From contig CAZRSF010000008.1 of NCBI GenBank assembly GCA_964602655.1, forward strand, positions 1 to 64,000: a stretch of 64,000 nt of DNA, in the 5' to 3' direction. Below, piece after piece: positions 50,129 through 58,197 of this stretch; the stretch's first letter is position 1, and every line of letters starts with the position of its first letter. Both the position numbers and the translations under genes were made by a program. The notes under the pieces were generated by a model. That model saw only the letters and a list, made by a program, of their open reading frames with translations. It did no database searches and was not told the DNA's origin. Source of the stretch: Moduliflexus sp964602655. Its GTDB lineage: Bacteria; Moduliflexota; Moduliflexia; Moduliflexales; Moduliflexaceae.

Positions 50129-51781
50129 ATGAAAGAATGGAAAAACACCCTGTATTACGGCGATAACCTCCCGATCTTACGCGAGTATCTCGCCTCCGAA
50201 AGCGTTGATCTGATTTATCTCGATCCGCCGTTCAATTCGAATCGGAGTTACAATGTCCTCTTCAAAAACGAAAGCGGACAGGACTCGGAAGCGCAACTGA
50301 CGGCGTTCGAAGATACGTGGCATTGGGATCGCGCGGCGGAGGAAACCTATCGCGAACTCGTCGCCGACGCCCCGCCGCAAATCGTCGCCATGATCGGCGC
50401 GATGCGCGAACTCATCGGCGCGAATCAAATGCTGGCGTACCTCGTCATGATGACCGTTCGACTCATCGAATTGCGCCGCGTCTTGAAACCGACCGGCAGC
50501 CTCTATTTGCATTGCGATCCGACGGCCAGCCATTATTTGAAAATCGTGTTGGACGCCATTTTCGGCGCGGATAATTTCAGGAACGAAATTATCTGGATGC
50601 GAACGACAGCCAAAGCGTTGATGACGCGGAGGCTGTCAAGCAATCATGACGTGCTCCTCGCCTATCACAAAACAGAGCGGTACATCTGGAATGAGTGGGA
50701 GGTTTTTCAGCCGTATGATTTGATGGATTTGGATGACAAAACCGCGAAAAAATATACGCGCCAGGATGATGACGGCAGACTATATCAGCTTGATAGTTTG
50801 ATCAATCCCAACCCGGATCGCCCGAACCTGACGTATGAATTTTTAGGCGTGACGAAAGTCTGGCGCTGGACAAAGGAACGGATGCAAGCTGCGTATGACG
50901 CTGGATTGGTCATTCAGCCGCGCCCCGGTGCTGTTCCTCGAATGAAACGATATTTGGACGAGCAGCGCGGCAAGCCCTACGGCGATGTGTGGATTGATAT
51001 TCCTCCGCTCAATTCGCAAGCGCGAGAACGGTTGGGCTATCCGACGCAAAAACCGGTGGCCTTGTTAGAGCGCATCATTCACGTCAGCACGAACGAAGGC
51101 GATGTGATTCTTGATCCGTTTTGTGGCTGCGGCACGACGATTCACGCCGCCGAAAAGCTCAATCGCCGCTGGATCGGCATTGACATTACGCATTTGTCGG
51201 TCGCCTTGCTCAAATATCGCCTGAAAGACGCTTTCAATCTGAGTGAAAAAGACGAGTATCTTGTCATCGGCGAACCGGAAGACCTCGCCTCTGCCAGCCA
51301 ATTAGCGCAAGACGACCGCTATCAGTTCCAATGGTGGGCGTTGTCGCTGATTCAGGCGCAGCCGCTCGGCGGCGAAGCCGGGAGCAAACAGGGCAAGAAA
51401 GGCGCGGATCGCGGCATTGACGGCATGATCAGTTTTTTAGACGATCCGAAACAGAAGCCGAAAAAATTGGTCGTGCAGGTCAAAAGCGGCAAGGTGAAAA
51501 GCGGAGATATTCGCGATTTGGTCGGCACGCTTGAACGCGAACAGGCGGCGATTGGCGTGTTGATTACGTTAGAGCCGCCGACGAAAGACATGCAGCGCGA
51601 AGCCGTCTCCGCCGGGTTTTATCATTCGCCGAACTGGAACAAAGATTTTCCGAAAATCCAAATATTGACCATCGAAGCGTTGCTGGCAGGCGCGTCCGTC
51701 CAGATGCCGCCAACGGCCAGAACGTATAAAAAAGCCAAACGCGAGACGCTTCAAGTGCGCGAGCAGCAAGCGTTATTATAA
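50129..51781 (+). CDS. DNA methyltransferase fused to an Mrr-like endonuclease domain, copy 2
   Basis: This is a 550-residue paralogue of 15463-16941. Residues 1-160 (with catalytic LDPPFNSNR at 31-39) and the last 250 residues (AdoMet motif DPFCGCGT, then the Mrr-like GIDGMISFLDDP and VVQVKSGKVKSGDIRDL) match closely, by eye about three quarters or more identical. The central region of about 160 residues is unrelated and longer (NEWEVFQPYDLMDLDD, VTKVWRWTKERMQAAYDAGL), as expected if only the target recognition part was exchanged. The TRWxxE-like TKVWRWTKERM segment is common in type III-like methyltransferases. It would thus have a different DNA target from copy 1. Confidence 0.87.
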   Translation: MKEWKNTLYYGDNLPILREYLASESVDLIYLDPPFNSNRSYNVLFKNESGQDSEAQLTAFEDTWHWDRAAEETYRELVADAPPQIVAMIGAMRELIGANQMLAYLVMMTVRLIELRRVLKPTGSLYLHCDPTASHYLKIVLDAIFGADNFRNEIIWMRTTAKALMTRRLSSNHDVLLAYHKTERYIWNEWEVFQPYDLMDLDDKTAKKYTRQDDDGRLYQLDSLINPNPDRPNLTYEFLGVTKVWRWTKERMQAAYDAGLVIQPRPGAVPRMKRYLDEQRGKPYGDVWIDIPPLNSQARERLGYPTQKPVALLERIIHVSTNEGDVILDPFCGCGTTIHAAEKLNRRWIGIDITHLSVALLKYRLKDAFNLSEKDEYLVIGEPEDLASASQLAQDDRYQFQWWALSLIQAQPLGGEAGSKQGKKGADRGIDGMISFLDDPKQKPKKLVVQVKSGKVKSGDIRDLVGTLEREQAAIGVLITLEPPTKDMQREAVSAGFYHSPNWNKDFPKIQILTIEALLAGASVQMPPTARTYKKAKRETLQVREQQALL

Positions 51782-51787
51782 CAGACA

Positions 51788-52831
51788 TCAATTCCCCTTT
51801 TGGGAGGCGGAGCTTTCCAACGCCTGCGCCAACGCGGCAATGACAAGCCGTTCGGCGTCTTCTATCGGCATCAGCAGCGTCACGCCGGCGGCGCGGGCAT
51901 GACCGCCGCCCTGCGAGCTGAGGCGTTTCGCGACCTGCCCGACATCTACCGCGCCCCAGGCGCGAAACGAGATTTTGATTTCACGCTCGCCGAATTCTTT
52001 GAATAACACGGCGGCTTTCGTGCCTCTGGCAAATGTAAACGTCGAGATCATCCCTTCTTCATCTTCGAATGTCGCGCCGCTTTCCTGCAATATGCGCTGC
52101 GTGATTTTGCCCCAGAGAATTTCCCCTTTCGAATCAGTCTTCAGGCTGTTTAAGACGTTCGCCTGCAAACGCAGCCCGGCCAGCGATTTTTCCAAAAAAA
52201 GCTTTTCGACAATCATGGCGAAATCAATCCCGGTTGCGAGCAGTTTCGCCGCAATTTCCAGCGTTCTTGACGTGGTGTTCGGATAGCGAAACACGCCGGT
52301 GTCATAGATAATGCCGGCATAGAGGCAAGCGGCGATGTCTGGCGTCAGTTCGAGCGCCCATTGCGAAGATTCGAAAAAGGCAAACAACATTTCGCAGACC
52401 GAACAGATGTTCGGCTCGATCCAGGCGAGCGTTTCGATTCCGGCGGCGCGGGTGCGGTGATGGTCAATATTGATCACGTCGCGACAGGTTTGCAGGAGGG
52501 GAAACACCTTACCGACGCGATCCGTGCCGGCATCCACGACAAAGCCCGCGTCGAAACGGCGGCCTGCAATCGCCTGAATCGGAACGATCCGGTGAATTCC
52601 CGGAAAAAACTCATAACTCCGCGGCGTCGGCTCGTCATTACAGATGACGATGTCCGGCAGCGCGGCGGGCGTGATTCGCTGGCGCTGCTGCATGATCATC
52701 TCACGCAACACCAATTCCGCGCCGAGCGAGTCGCCGTCAGGGTTGCCCTGCCCCGTAATCAAAATCGCGCCAGCGTTGGCGGTGATGCCATAGATGCGTT
52801 GAAGATATTCCTGAACGATAGTATTCGACAT
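51788..52831 (-). CDS. nrnA: DHH/DHHA1 phosphoesterase (NrnA-like nanoRNase/pAp phosphatase)
   Basis: This is a 347-residue DHH-family protein. The metal-binding motifs are in place: ITGQGNPDGDSLGAELVL, VVDAGTDRV, INIDHHRTR (the DHH itself) and the C-terminal substrate motif SQGGGHARAAGVTL of DHHA1. The family degrades short RNA oligonucleotides and hydrolyses pAp to AMP in the cytoplasm. The start at 52831 is used because the longer frame only translates the palindrome at 52841-52875. It shares strand and direction with the chemoreceptor upstream. Confidence 0.87.
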   Translation of the reverse strand: MSNTIVQEYLQRIYGITANAGAILITGQGNPDGDSLGAELVLREMIMQQRQRITPAALPDIVICNDEPTPRSYEFFPGIHRIVPIQAIAGRRFDAGFVVDAGTDRVGKVFPLLQTCRDVINIDHHRTRAAGIETLAWIEPNICSVCEMLFAFFESSQWALELTPDIAACLYAGIIYDTGVFRYPNTTSRTLEIAAKLLATGIDFAMIVEKLFLEKSLAGLRLQANVLNSLKTDSKGEILWGKITQRILQESGATFEDEEGMISTFTFARGTKAAVLFKEFGEREIKISFRAWGAVDVGQVAKRLSSQGGGHARAAGVTLLMPIEDAERLVIAALAQALESSASQKGN

Positions 52832-52840
52832 ATATTCTGA

Positions 52841-52875
52841 CACCCCTGTCAGGGCTTCGAACCCTGGCAGGGGTG
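52841..52875. repeat. palindromic repeat, CCCTGCCAGGG family
   Basis: CACCCCTGTCAGGGCTTCG and its near complement AACCCTGGCAGGGGTG fill the gap between the chemoreceptor stop and the nrnA start. Confidence 0.85.
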
Positions 52876-52883
52876 TTGCGTGC

Positions 52884-55085
52884 TCAAATTTTGAATTTCC
52901 CGACAAGTTCCTGAAGTTCGTTCGCTAATGAGGCTAATTCTTGCGCGGCATACTGCACGCCGATCGCGCCATCGGAGGTTTGCTGCGCATTGGCCACAAT
53001 GTTCCCGATGATTGTTGAAATTTCGCGGATGCCTTCGGCCACCTCATGCATCCGCTCTGAGATTTCATTCGTCGTCATGCTTTGCTGTTCGACGCCGCTG
53101 GCGGTTTCAATCGAAATCTCGGAAATCTGCATATTGATTTTCAACACCTCGGTAATCGAGCTGGTAGCGTCCTGGCTGCCGCCCTGAATCCGCTCCAATT
53201 TTCGAATAATATCTTCGGCAGATGCGGCGGTTTCGCGAGAAAGTTGTTTGATTTCATGCGCGACGACCGCAAACCCTCGCCCGAAATCGCCAGCTCTGGC
53301 GGCTTCTATCGTGGCATTTAACGCTAAAAGGTTCGTTTGCTGCGAAACGCTGGTAATCACATGAATAATGTCGCCGATTTCTGCGGATTGCGTGGCTAAT
53401 TCCTTGATAATCGTATTCGCCGACTGTGCGCGTTCAACCGCTGAATTCGCAATATCGGCAATATTGGACGTATTGCCGGAAATGGCGCGAATGCTTGTGG
53501 ACATTTCTTCTGTGGCCGAGGCAACAGCATTCACGTTTGCGCTGATCTGTTCGCTGCGCGATGACACCGCGCGAATTTGCGTGGAAATTTGCTGCACCGC
53601 GCTCACCATTTGTTCGCTGATCCCGGTCAAATCCGACGACGCCCCCTGCAAATGCGTCGCGCCGCGCATGATTTCCGCCATAGATTGTCGCAAATTTCGC
53701 ATCTGTTGAAACGCCAATCCTAACACATCGCGGCTGGTTTTCGGCGTAATTTCCTGATGCAAATCTCCTTCTCCGAACGCGGTCGCAATCGCTGCCATCT
53801 CATTCAGATAGGCTGACATATCCACGAATGCCTGGCCTAACACATCCATCGCGGAACGCGGACGAAAATCGCGCGCTAAATTTCCATGCGAAATTTCTGA
53901 TGCAACTGCGGCCATTTCCTGGTGATACGCGGCAAGTTTCTGGAATGATTTTGCTAACCGTCCGATTTCATTATCGGCGGTATGACGGCGCAGCACGGTA
54001 AAATCATGAGAGGTTTTTCCTTCCGCAAAACTATCAGCGATACGCGCCAACCACATCAGCGGCGTGGTCGTTCTGGCGCTATAAATTCCGGTGACGATCA
54101 ACATCAGTAAAATCACGGAGGAGAAAAGCAGCGTTAATTGCTGATTGAGGCGAAAATCGTCAATCACCTCGCGGCGAAAATGATGGGTCGTTTCGGTAAT
54201 TTGCTCATCAATCGTTTGAAGCGAGGCCATCACGCTGCTCTCGATGACCGTCAAGACCGCCAGTTGCTCCTGAAATTGGCGCATCTGCTGAAAAAATGCC
54301 TGAATCTCCTTTTTATAAATATCGGCGCTGTTTAACAATTCCTTGCCAGGCGCGGCGAATTGCTCGCCAGAAATCGTCACCGGAAGCAATGACGCTTTCA
54401 ACTCGTCTATAAGCGTGACAATTCGCTGTTCATCATTCACATCTATGGGAGTCTCGATCTGAATATATTCGGGAAGGAGTTCGTTTACGATGCTGTTCAC
54501 TTGAAGCAACCGGTTGTAATAATCCGGAAACAGCGTGCTGAGTTGATTCAATGTAAATAATTCCTCCTCTTTTCCGTGCAACGTCAAATCAACGATAATC
54601 TCTGTCACCGTATTTTCTACAAGGTTGATCTCTGCCTTAAAAGAAGCGTCGCGTTCTTTCAATTGCAGAATATTCCGTTTCACCTCGATATAATCGTCAA
54701 ATACAACCTGCAGCATTGTTTGAAATTCAACGAACTGATCATATAATTCCTTCTGACCGGGCAGCGACGCGATTGTTTCAGCATCTTGCCCCAATTCTTT
54801 TAACAGGCGCTGTTGGCGAACAACCGTTACGTCAACATTCATGGTAAACTGAGTGAGTAAGACTTGCGATTCCGAAAAAATGCGATTCAAGTTGCGAGTA
54901 AGTTGAGCATTATAAATGACCTGGGCGACATCGCGGTCAATCATTGTGATAACCTGCTCCCTGATATCACGCGAAAACAGGACGTTCACCGCGACAATGC
55001 CGCTTGTGACTAAAAAAATAATCAGATTGACCCCCAGCAGCTTTTTGCTGATACTGACTGAACGCAACCGCTCGAATAGCGACAT
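52884..55085 (-). CDS. methyl-accepting chemotaxis protein with helical sensor domain
   Basis: This is a 733-residue chemoreceptor. The first membrane helix is at about 17-38 (GVNLIIFLVTSGIVAVNVLF). A long all-helical periplasmic sensor lies at about 40-320, and the second helix at about 322-342. HAMP and a duplicated HAMP-like segment follow (SYLNEMAAIATAFGEGDL), then the signalling domain with a canonical tip VSQQTNLLALNATIEAARAGDFGRGFAVVAHEIKQLS. The start at 55085 has GAGG six bases upstream; the extra 29 residues of the longer frame are not conserved-looking. No CheA/CheW or flagellar genes are in the window. Confidence 0.9.
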   Translation of the reverse strand: MSLFERLRSVSISKKLLGVNLIIFLVTSGIVAVNVLFSRDIREQVITMIDRDVAQVIYNAQLTRNLNRIFSESQVLLTQFTMNVDVTVVRQQRLLKELGQDAETIASLPGQKELYDQFVEFQTMLQVVFDDYIEVKRNILQLKERDASFKAEINLVENTVTEIIVDLTLHGKEEELFTLNQLSTLFPDYYNRLLQVNSIVNELLPEYIQIETPIDVNDEQRIVTLIDELKASLLPVTISGEQFAAPGKELLNSADIYKKEIQAFFQQMRQFQEQLAVLTVIESSVMASLQTIDEQITETTHHFRREVIDDFRLNQQLTLLFSSVILLMLIVTGIYSARTTTPLMWLARIADSFAEGKTSHDFTVLRRHTADNEIGRLAKSFQKLAAYHQEMAAVASEISHGNLARDFRPRSAMDVLGQAFVDMSAYLNEMAAIATAFGEGDLHQEITPKTSRDVLGLAFQQMRNLRQSMAEIMRGATHLQGASSDLTGISEQMVSAVQQISTQIRAVSSRSEQISANVNAVASATEEMSTSIRAISGNTSNIADIANSAVERAQSANTIIKELATQSAEIGDIIHVITSVSQQTNLLALNATIEAARAGDFGRGFAVVAHEIKQLSRETAASAEDIIRKLERIQGGSQDATSSITEVLKINMQISEISIETASGVEQQSMTTNEISERMHEVAEGIREISTIIGNIVANAQQTSDGAIGVQYAAQELASLANELQELVGKFKI

Positions 55086-55248
55086 AATTATCCTCACGCA
55101 AAATTTCGTTGTTGTGGTTTGCGGTTGAAATCGAATTACGACACATAGAACAAAATGAGTCTCTTCACTCAAGTAGTCGTATTTATCGAAAGATTGTCAA
55201 AGAAAAACTGGCGACTTTGCAAATTTTATGAGTCATTCCTTTTCCACG

Positions 55249-56424
55249 TTACGGAAGCGCAAGAAATTGCTGAAGTACGTCATTGGCAAGGCGCATTCCG
55301 CGCGGTGTCAAGCGGATATGCGTGGAGGTCGCTTCAAGCAGGCCATCGGCGGTCAGTCGCGTAATTTGAGGCAGATACACGCACTCGAACGCCTGCCCGA
55401 AGCGTTGCCGAAACCAGGCGAGGTTCAGCCCTTCACAGAGTCGAAGACACATCATCACGGTCTCGCCCATCATCGCCTCGGCGTTCAAGGTTTCCTGCCC
55501 CACAGCGGTCGGCGGATACATCTCCCTGTCAGGGTTTTGAACCCTGACAGGGAGAACGGCGGCCATATAGCGATCCAACGACGATTCATTCCAATAACGA
55601 CATCCATCGAGGTAGGAATACGCCGCCGCGCCGAGGCCGAGATATTCCTCATTGCGCCAGTAGATTTGGTTATGCTGGCTGCGATAACCGGGGCGAGCGA
55701 AATTCGAAATTTCATACTGCTCATAGCCGGCAGCGGCCAACATGGCGATGACTGCGTCGTACATGGCAAGCTGCGTTTCTTCATCCGGCAGACGCAGCGT
55801 ACCGTCTTGCAGCTGGCGTCCGAATGGCGTCTCGTCTTCGATAGTCAGATTATACGCGGAAATATGTTCCGGCGCAACATCAAGCGCCCGCTGCACGACC
55901 TGTTCCCAGCTTGCCAACGTCGAGCCGGGAATGCCGAACATCAGGTCAAGGCTGAGATTGCGAAACCCGGCGGTTCTGGCGGCCTCGATGCATGTTTCCG
56001 CATCGCGAACGGAATGAATTCGATCTAATATCCGCAATTCAGCCTCACGGAACGACTGCACGCCGATACTGAGACGGCGGCATCCAGACTGAAACAGCCT
56101 TTGCAAGCCGGACAGACCGATTGTGCCGGGGTTGACTTCAACCGTGACTTCTTCGGCATTTTTCAGCAGCGTGTCCTGAAAGCGTTCGAACAGCGCGGCC
56201 AGCGGCTCGGCATCGAGCGATGGCGTGCCGCCGCCGACAAAGACCGTCTGAATGACATATTTCTCAAACAGACCGCGTTCGCGATACCAGAGGAATTCTT
56301 GCGCTACTGCGTCAACATAACGCGGAATGTCGGCCTGCCGCCCCGGATATGATACAAAGTCGCAATAGGCGCATTTGCGGACGCAAAACGGAACATGAAG
56401 ATACAGCCCAAGCGGTTTCATCAT
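55249..56424 (-). CDS. hemW: radical SAM haem chaperone HemW (with an in-frame palindrome)
   Basis: This is a 391-residue HemW/CPO-like radical SAM protein. The cluster motif CVRKCAYC has Cys 14, 18 and 21 followed by DF, then VFVGGGTPS, TVEVNPGT, RLSIGVQSF, LSLDLMFGIPG, HISAYNLTIEDETPF and HNQIYWRNEEYLGLGAAAYSY, all typical. About residue 290, an 11-residue segment PVRVQNPDREM is encoded exactly by a CCCTGTCAGGG palindrome at 55521-55555, inserted in frame before the C-terminal winged-helix part. The normal HemW has a short loop there, so the protein probably still works. It delivers haem to respiratory enzymes in other bacteria. Confidence 0.9.
   Translation of the reverse strand: MMKPLGLYLHVPFCVRKCAYCDFVSYPGRQADIPRYVDAVAQEFLWYRERGLFEKYVIQTVFVGGGTPSLDAEPLAALFERFQDTLLKNAEEVTVEVNPGTIGLSGLQRLFQSGCRRLSIGVQSFREAELRILDRIHSVRDAETCIEAARTAGFRNLSLDLMFGIPGSTLASWEQVVQRALDVAPEHISAYNLTIEDETPFGRQLQDGTLRLPDEETQLAMYDAVIAMLAAAGYEQYEISNFARPGYRSQHNQIYWRNEEYLGLGAAAYSYLDGCRYWNESSLDRYMAAVLPVRVQNPDREMYPPTAVGQETLNAEAMMGETVMMCLRLCEGLNLAWFRQRFGQAFECVYLPQITRLTADGLLEATSTHIRLTPRGMRLANDVLQQFLALP
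55521..55555. repeat. CCCTGTCAGGG palindrome inside hemW
   Basis: TCTCCCTGTCAGGGTT and AACCCTGACAGGGAGA are opposed around TTG. It is read through as Leu-Pro-Val-Arg-Val-Gln-Asn-Pro-Asp-Arg-Glu in hemW. Confidence 0.9.
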
Positions 56425-56432
56425 TGCAAGTA

Positions 56433-56465
56433 GAACCCTGCCAGGGTTTCAAACCCTGGCAGGGT
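56433..56465. repeat. palindromic repeat, CCCTGCCAGGG family
   Basis: GAACCCTGCCAGGGTTTC and its complement lie between hemW and the next gene. The stop codon of the 56449-56826 gene lies inside it. Confidence 0.85.
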
Positions 56466-56826
56466 TGCCTGTATCTATCAAAAACCCATCAAGATTATGT
56501 TTGGCGTATCGGCAATCGGGATGCTGCGATTTGAGCTTGTGCGCGACAAGCGCGAGCAAGCGCCGCACGCCGTCGTTTTTTTCCGGATCGGTGAGCATAT
56601 CCAAATGCACGGAGATGAATTCTCCGCGTTTGGCGAGCACCATATAAAACGTTTGCGGCATTCGATCTTCTACCACGATTGCTTCAAGCATCACAATAGA
56701 TTTATCGTGGTTCAAAAAAGCATCTTTTAATTTCAGAATCCGCGTCCCTTCCCGCAGCGTAAACGCTTCGAACGCCTGAAAATATTGTTCAATCGAGGCC
56801 GGGCCGCTAATTAATATATGTGGCAT
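56449..56826 (-). CDS. hypothetical protein of unknown function
   Basis: The predicted protein has 125 residues: MPHILISGPASIEQYFQAFE at the start, a beta-rich middle (SIVMLEAIVVEDRMPQTFYMVLAKRGEFISVHLD) and a helix RRLLALVAHKLKSQ. There is no signal or membrane segment. The last five residues (NPARV) and the TGA come from the palindromic repeat at 56433-56465, so the natural C-terminus has been altered. It lies between the ACT-domain gene and hemW on the same strand. I do not recognise the family, but the composition and spacing support a real gene. Confidence 0.65.
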   Translation of the reverse strand: MPHILISGPASIEQYFQAFEAFTLREGTRILKLKDAFLNHDKSIVMLEAIVVEDRMPQTFYMVLAKRGEFISVHLDMLTDPEKNDGVRRLLALVAHKLKSQHPDCRYAKHNLDGFLIDTGNPARV

Positions 56827-56839
56827 GTTTTATATCATA

Positions 56840-56872
56840 AGACCTCACAGGTTTTGAAAACCTGTGAGGTCT
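56840..56872. repeat. AGACCTCACAGG/CCTGTGAGGTCT palindrome
   Basis: AGACCTCACAGGTTTT and AAAACCTGTGAGGTCT are perfect 16-bp arms. The overall design (GG-TTTTGAAAA-CC) is like the CCCTGCCAGGG family, with different stem bases. Confidence 0.88.
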
Positions 56873-56878
56873 ATTCCT

Positions 56879-57304
56879 TTATAATGCGTACAGTTCTTCT
56901 TTCGAGAGCAGGCGCAGGCCGGAATTTTCCAACATCTGCCCCACTTCCGGCACGTCGGCCACCTCAATCACCAAAATTCCGCGCTGATTCATCACGAATC
57001 CGTACGAATCCTCGACATTGATGTTATGCTGGCTCAACAGTTTCAACACGCGATGCAGGCCGCCCGGCTGATCCTCGACAATCACGGCGATAATCGGTTT
57101 TTTCGACACCGACACATGCCACTCTTTCAGTTGATTATACGCCGTATCCGGGTCGTCCACCAACGCTTTGACCACGCCGAATTCGCCTAAATCCGAAATC
57201 TTGATGGCGCGGATGTTGATCTTGGCCTCCGCCAAAATTTCCGTAAGATGCTCAAGCCGTCCCGGCTTATTCTCCGCAAAAATCGAAAGATGATGCGCTA
57301 TCAT
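56879..57304 (-). CDS. tandem ACT-domain protein
   Basis: This is a 141-residue protein made of two ACT domains. The first (1-65) begins HHLSIFAENKPGRLEHLTEILAEAKINIRAIKISD; the second (about 70-135) reads PIIAVIVEDQPGGLHRVLKLLSQHNINVEDSYGFV. Both keep the Pro-Gly ligand loop (KPGRL, QPGGL). Such small proteins bind amino acids and occur next to phenylacetate-CoA ligase or amino-acid enzymes, but none is nearby here. A cytoplasmic amino-acid sensor is likely. A good ribosome site (AAGGAG) precedes the start. Confidence 0.88.
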   Translation of the reverse strand: MIAHHLSIFAENKPGRLEHLTEILAEAKINIRAIKISDLGEFGVVKALVDDPDTAYNQLKEWHVSVSKKPIIAVIVEDQPGGLHRVLKLLSQHNINVEDSYGFVMNQRGILVIEVADVPEVGQMLENSGLRLLSKEELYAL

Positions 57305-57400
57305 AAGTTATCTCCTTATTAATTTCGTGCTGAGGGTATATCCCTCAATAGCAATGGTTCGAATTCTCAAATCAAACATGAATACTCAGAAATTGGAGCG

Positions 57401-58021
57401 TTACACATGACTTCGCACCCTCAATCCGATCAGGAAACAGCCCGCCGCAAAAAGGATAATGCCGATGAGGTTCAGGAGAAATACCGGCGACGCAGCATAC
57501 AGAACCGCTCCCACCATAAAGAGAATTCCGCTCACTTTCGAATACACCTTCGAGCGCAAAATCGCGATCCCAAAGAGCAGAGTCCCCATTCCAATCAGGA
57601 CGATAAACAGCACGTTAAAAAGCTGCGTCATCGGATGATTGATCAGGATGTCCTGTCGAAACATCTCAATCCCGCTCTCCGTTGAGGCGATGGCGGGATA
57701 GTAAAAAATTTCCATCACAAGTTGTCCGGCTTGAAAAATATACGCCGTCGTCAGCGCAACATACCCGGCTCCTCCCAAAACGCCTGAAGACGCGTACATT
57801 TTCGAATAGGCGGCGGTAAAGCCAAACACAAACAAGATGACCGCAACCAGCGCGAAGACACAGGCCGGTATCCAGTACGGCGTCAGCACCATGCGAGCGA
57901 AATCGTTCTCCATCAACTCAACAGGAAGCAGAATGTTAAAAAGCGCCACATACACCGCAAGCAAAAGACCGCCTATCATGAGAGAAAGTCCGCCAAGATT
58001 TCGTATTGTCATTAATTCCAT
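57401..58021 (-). CDS. six-helix membrane protein of unknown function
   Basis: The predicted protein has 206 residues and is almost entirely hydrophobic with about six membrane helices (LSLMIGGLLLAVYVALFNILL, WIPACVFALVAVILFVFGF, LFNVLFIVLIGMGTLLFGIAIL and others), short loops and an end LRVRSHV. The frame extends to 58063, but the ATG at 58021 with GGAG about ten bases upstream fits better. Its leader starts directly at the crossover point of the attC-like site (58068/58067), so it could be the cargo of a following cassette. However, I find no matching attC after its stop. It resembles small DUF998/DUF4386-style membrane proteins in layout only. Confidence 0.65.
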   Translation of the reverse strand: MELMTIRNLGGLSLMIGGLLLAVYVALFNILLPVELMENDFARMVLTPYWIPACVFALVAVILFVFGFTAAYSKMYASSGVLGGAGYVALTTAYIFQAGQLVMEIFYYPAIASTESGIEMFRQDILINHPMTQLFNVLFIVLIGMGTLLFGIAILRSKVYSKVSGILFMVGAVLYAASPVFLLNLIGIILFAAGCFLIGLRVRSHV

Positions 58022-58067
58022 TCTGATCACACTCCATTGCATGAATCCCTTAATTGAATACATCTAA

Positions 58068-58178
58068 CGCCCGCGTTTCAAACGTAAGAGAGGGCGCGTC
58101 CATCTTAACGTCGTCTTACATCCACCTTTTACCCCGCCACCTCTGCGACGTCGCCTGCAAGCGCACTATTAGGGCTAT
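58068..58178 (-). other. second attC-like site
   Basis: On the minus strand, an R'' box CCCTAAT (58168-58178 region), followed by CTTGCAGGCGACG, begins about 20 bp after the stop of the YcxB-like gene. A perfect R' box G^TTAGAT closes the site at 58068. The R''-flank matches that of the 43.7-kb site at most positions. R'' has T instead of the final C. Confidence 0.55.
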
Positions 58179-58197
58179 TTTGTTCATCTTCGGGCAT

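Noticed and set aside
57350..57370. GGTTCGAAT resembling a tRNA T-loop
   Set aside because: No acceptor, D or anticodon stems can be drawn around it.
57401..58021. Third gene cassette
   Set aside because: Its left edge abuts an attC-like site, but no R''/R' pair follows its stop. Kept only as a possibility.
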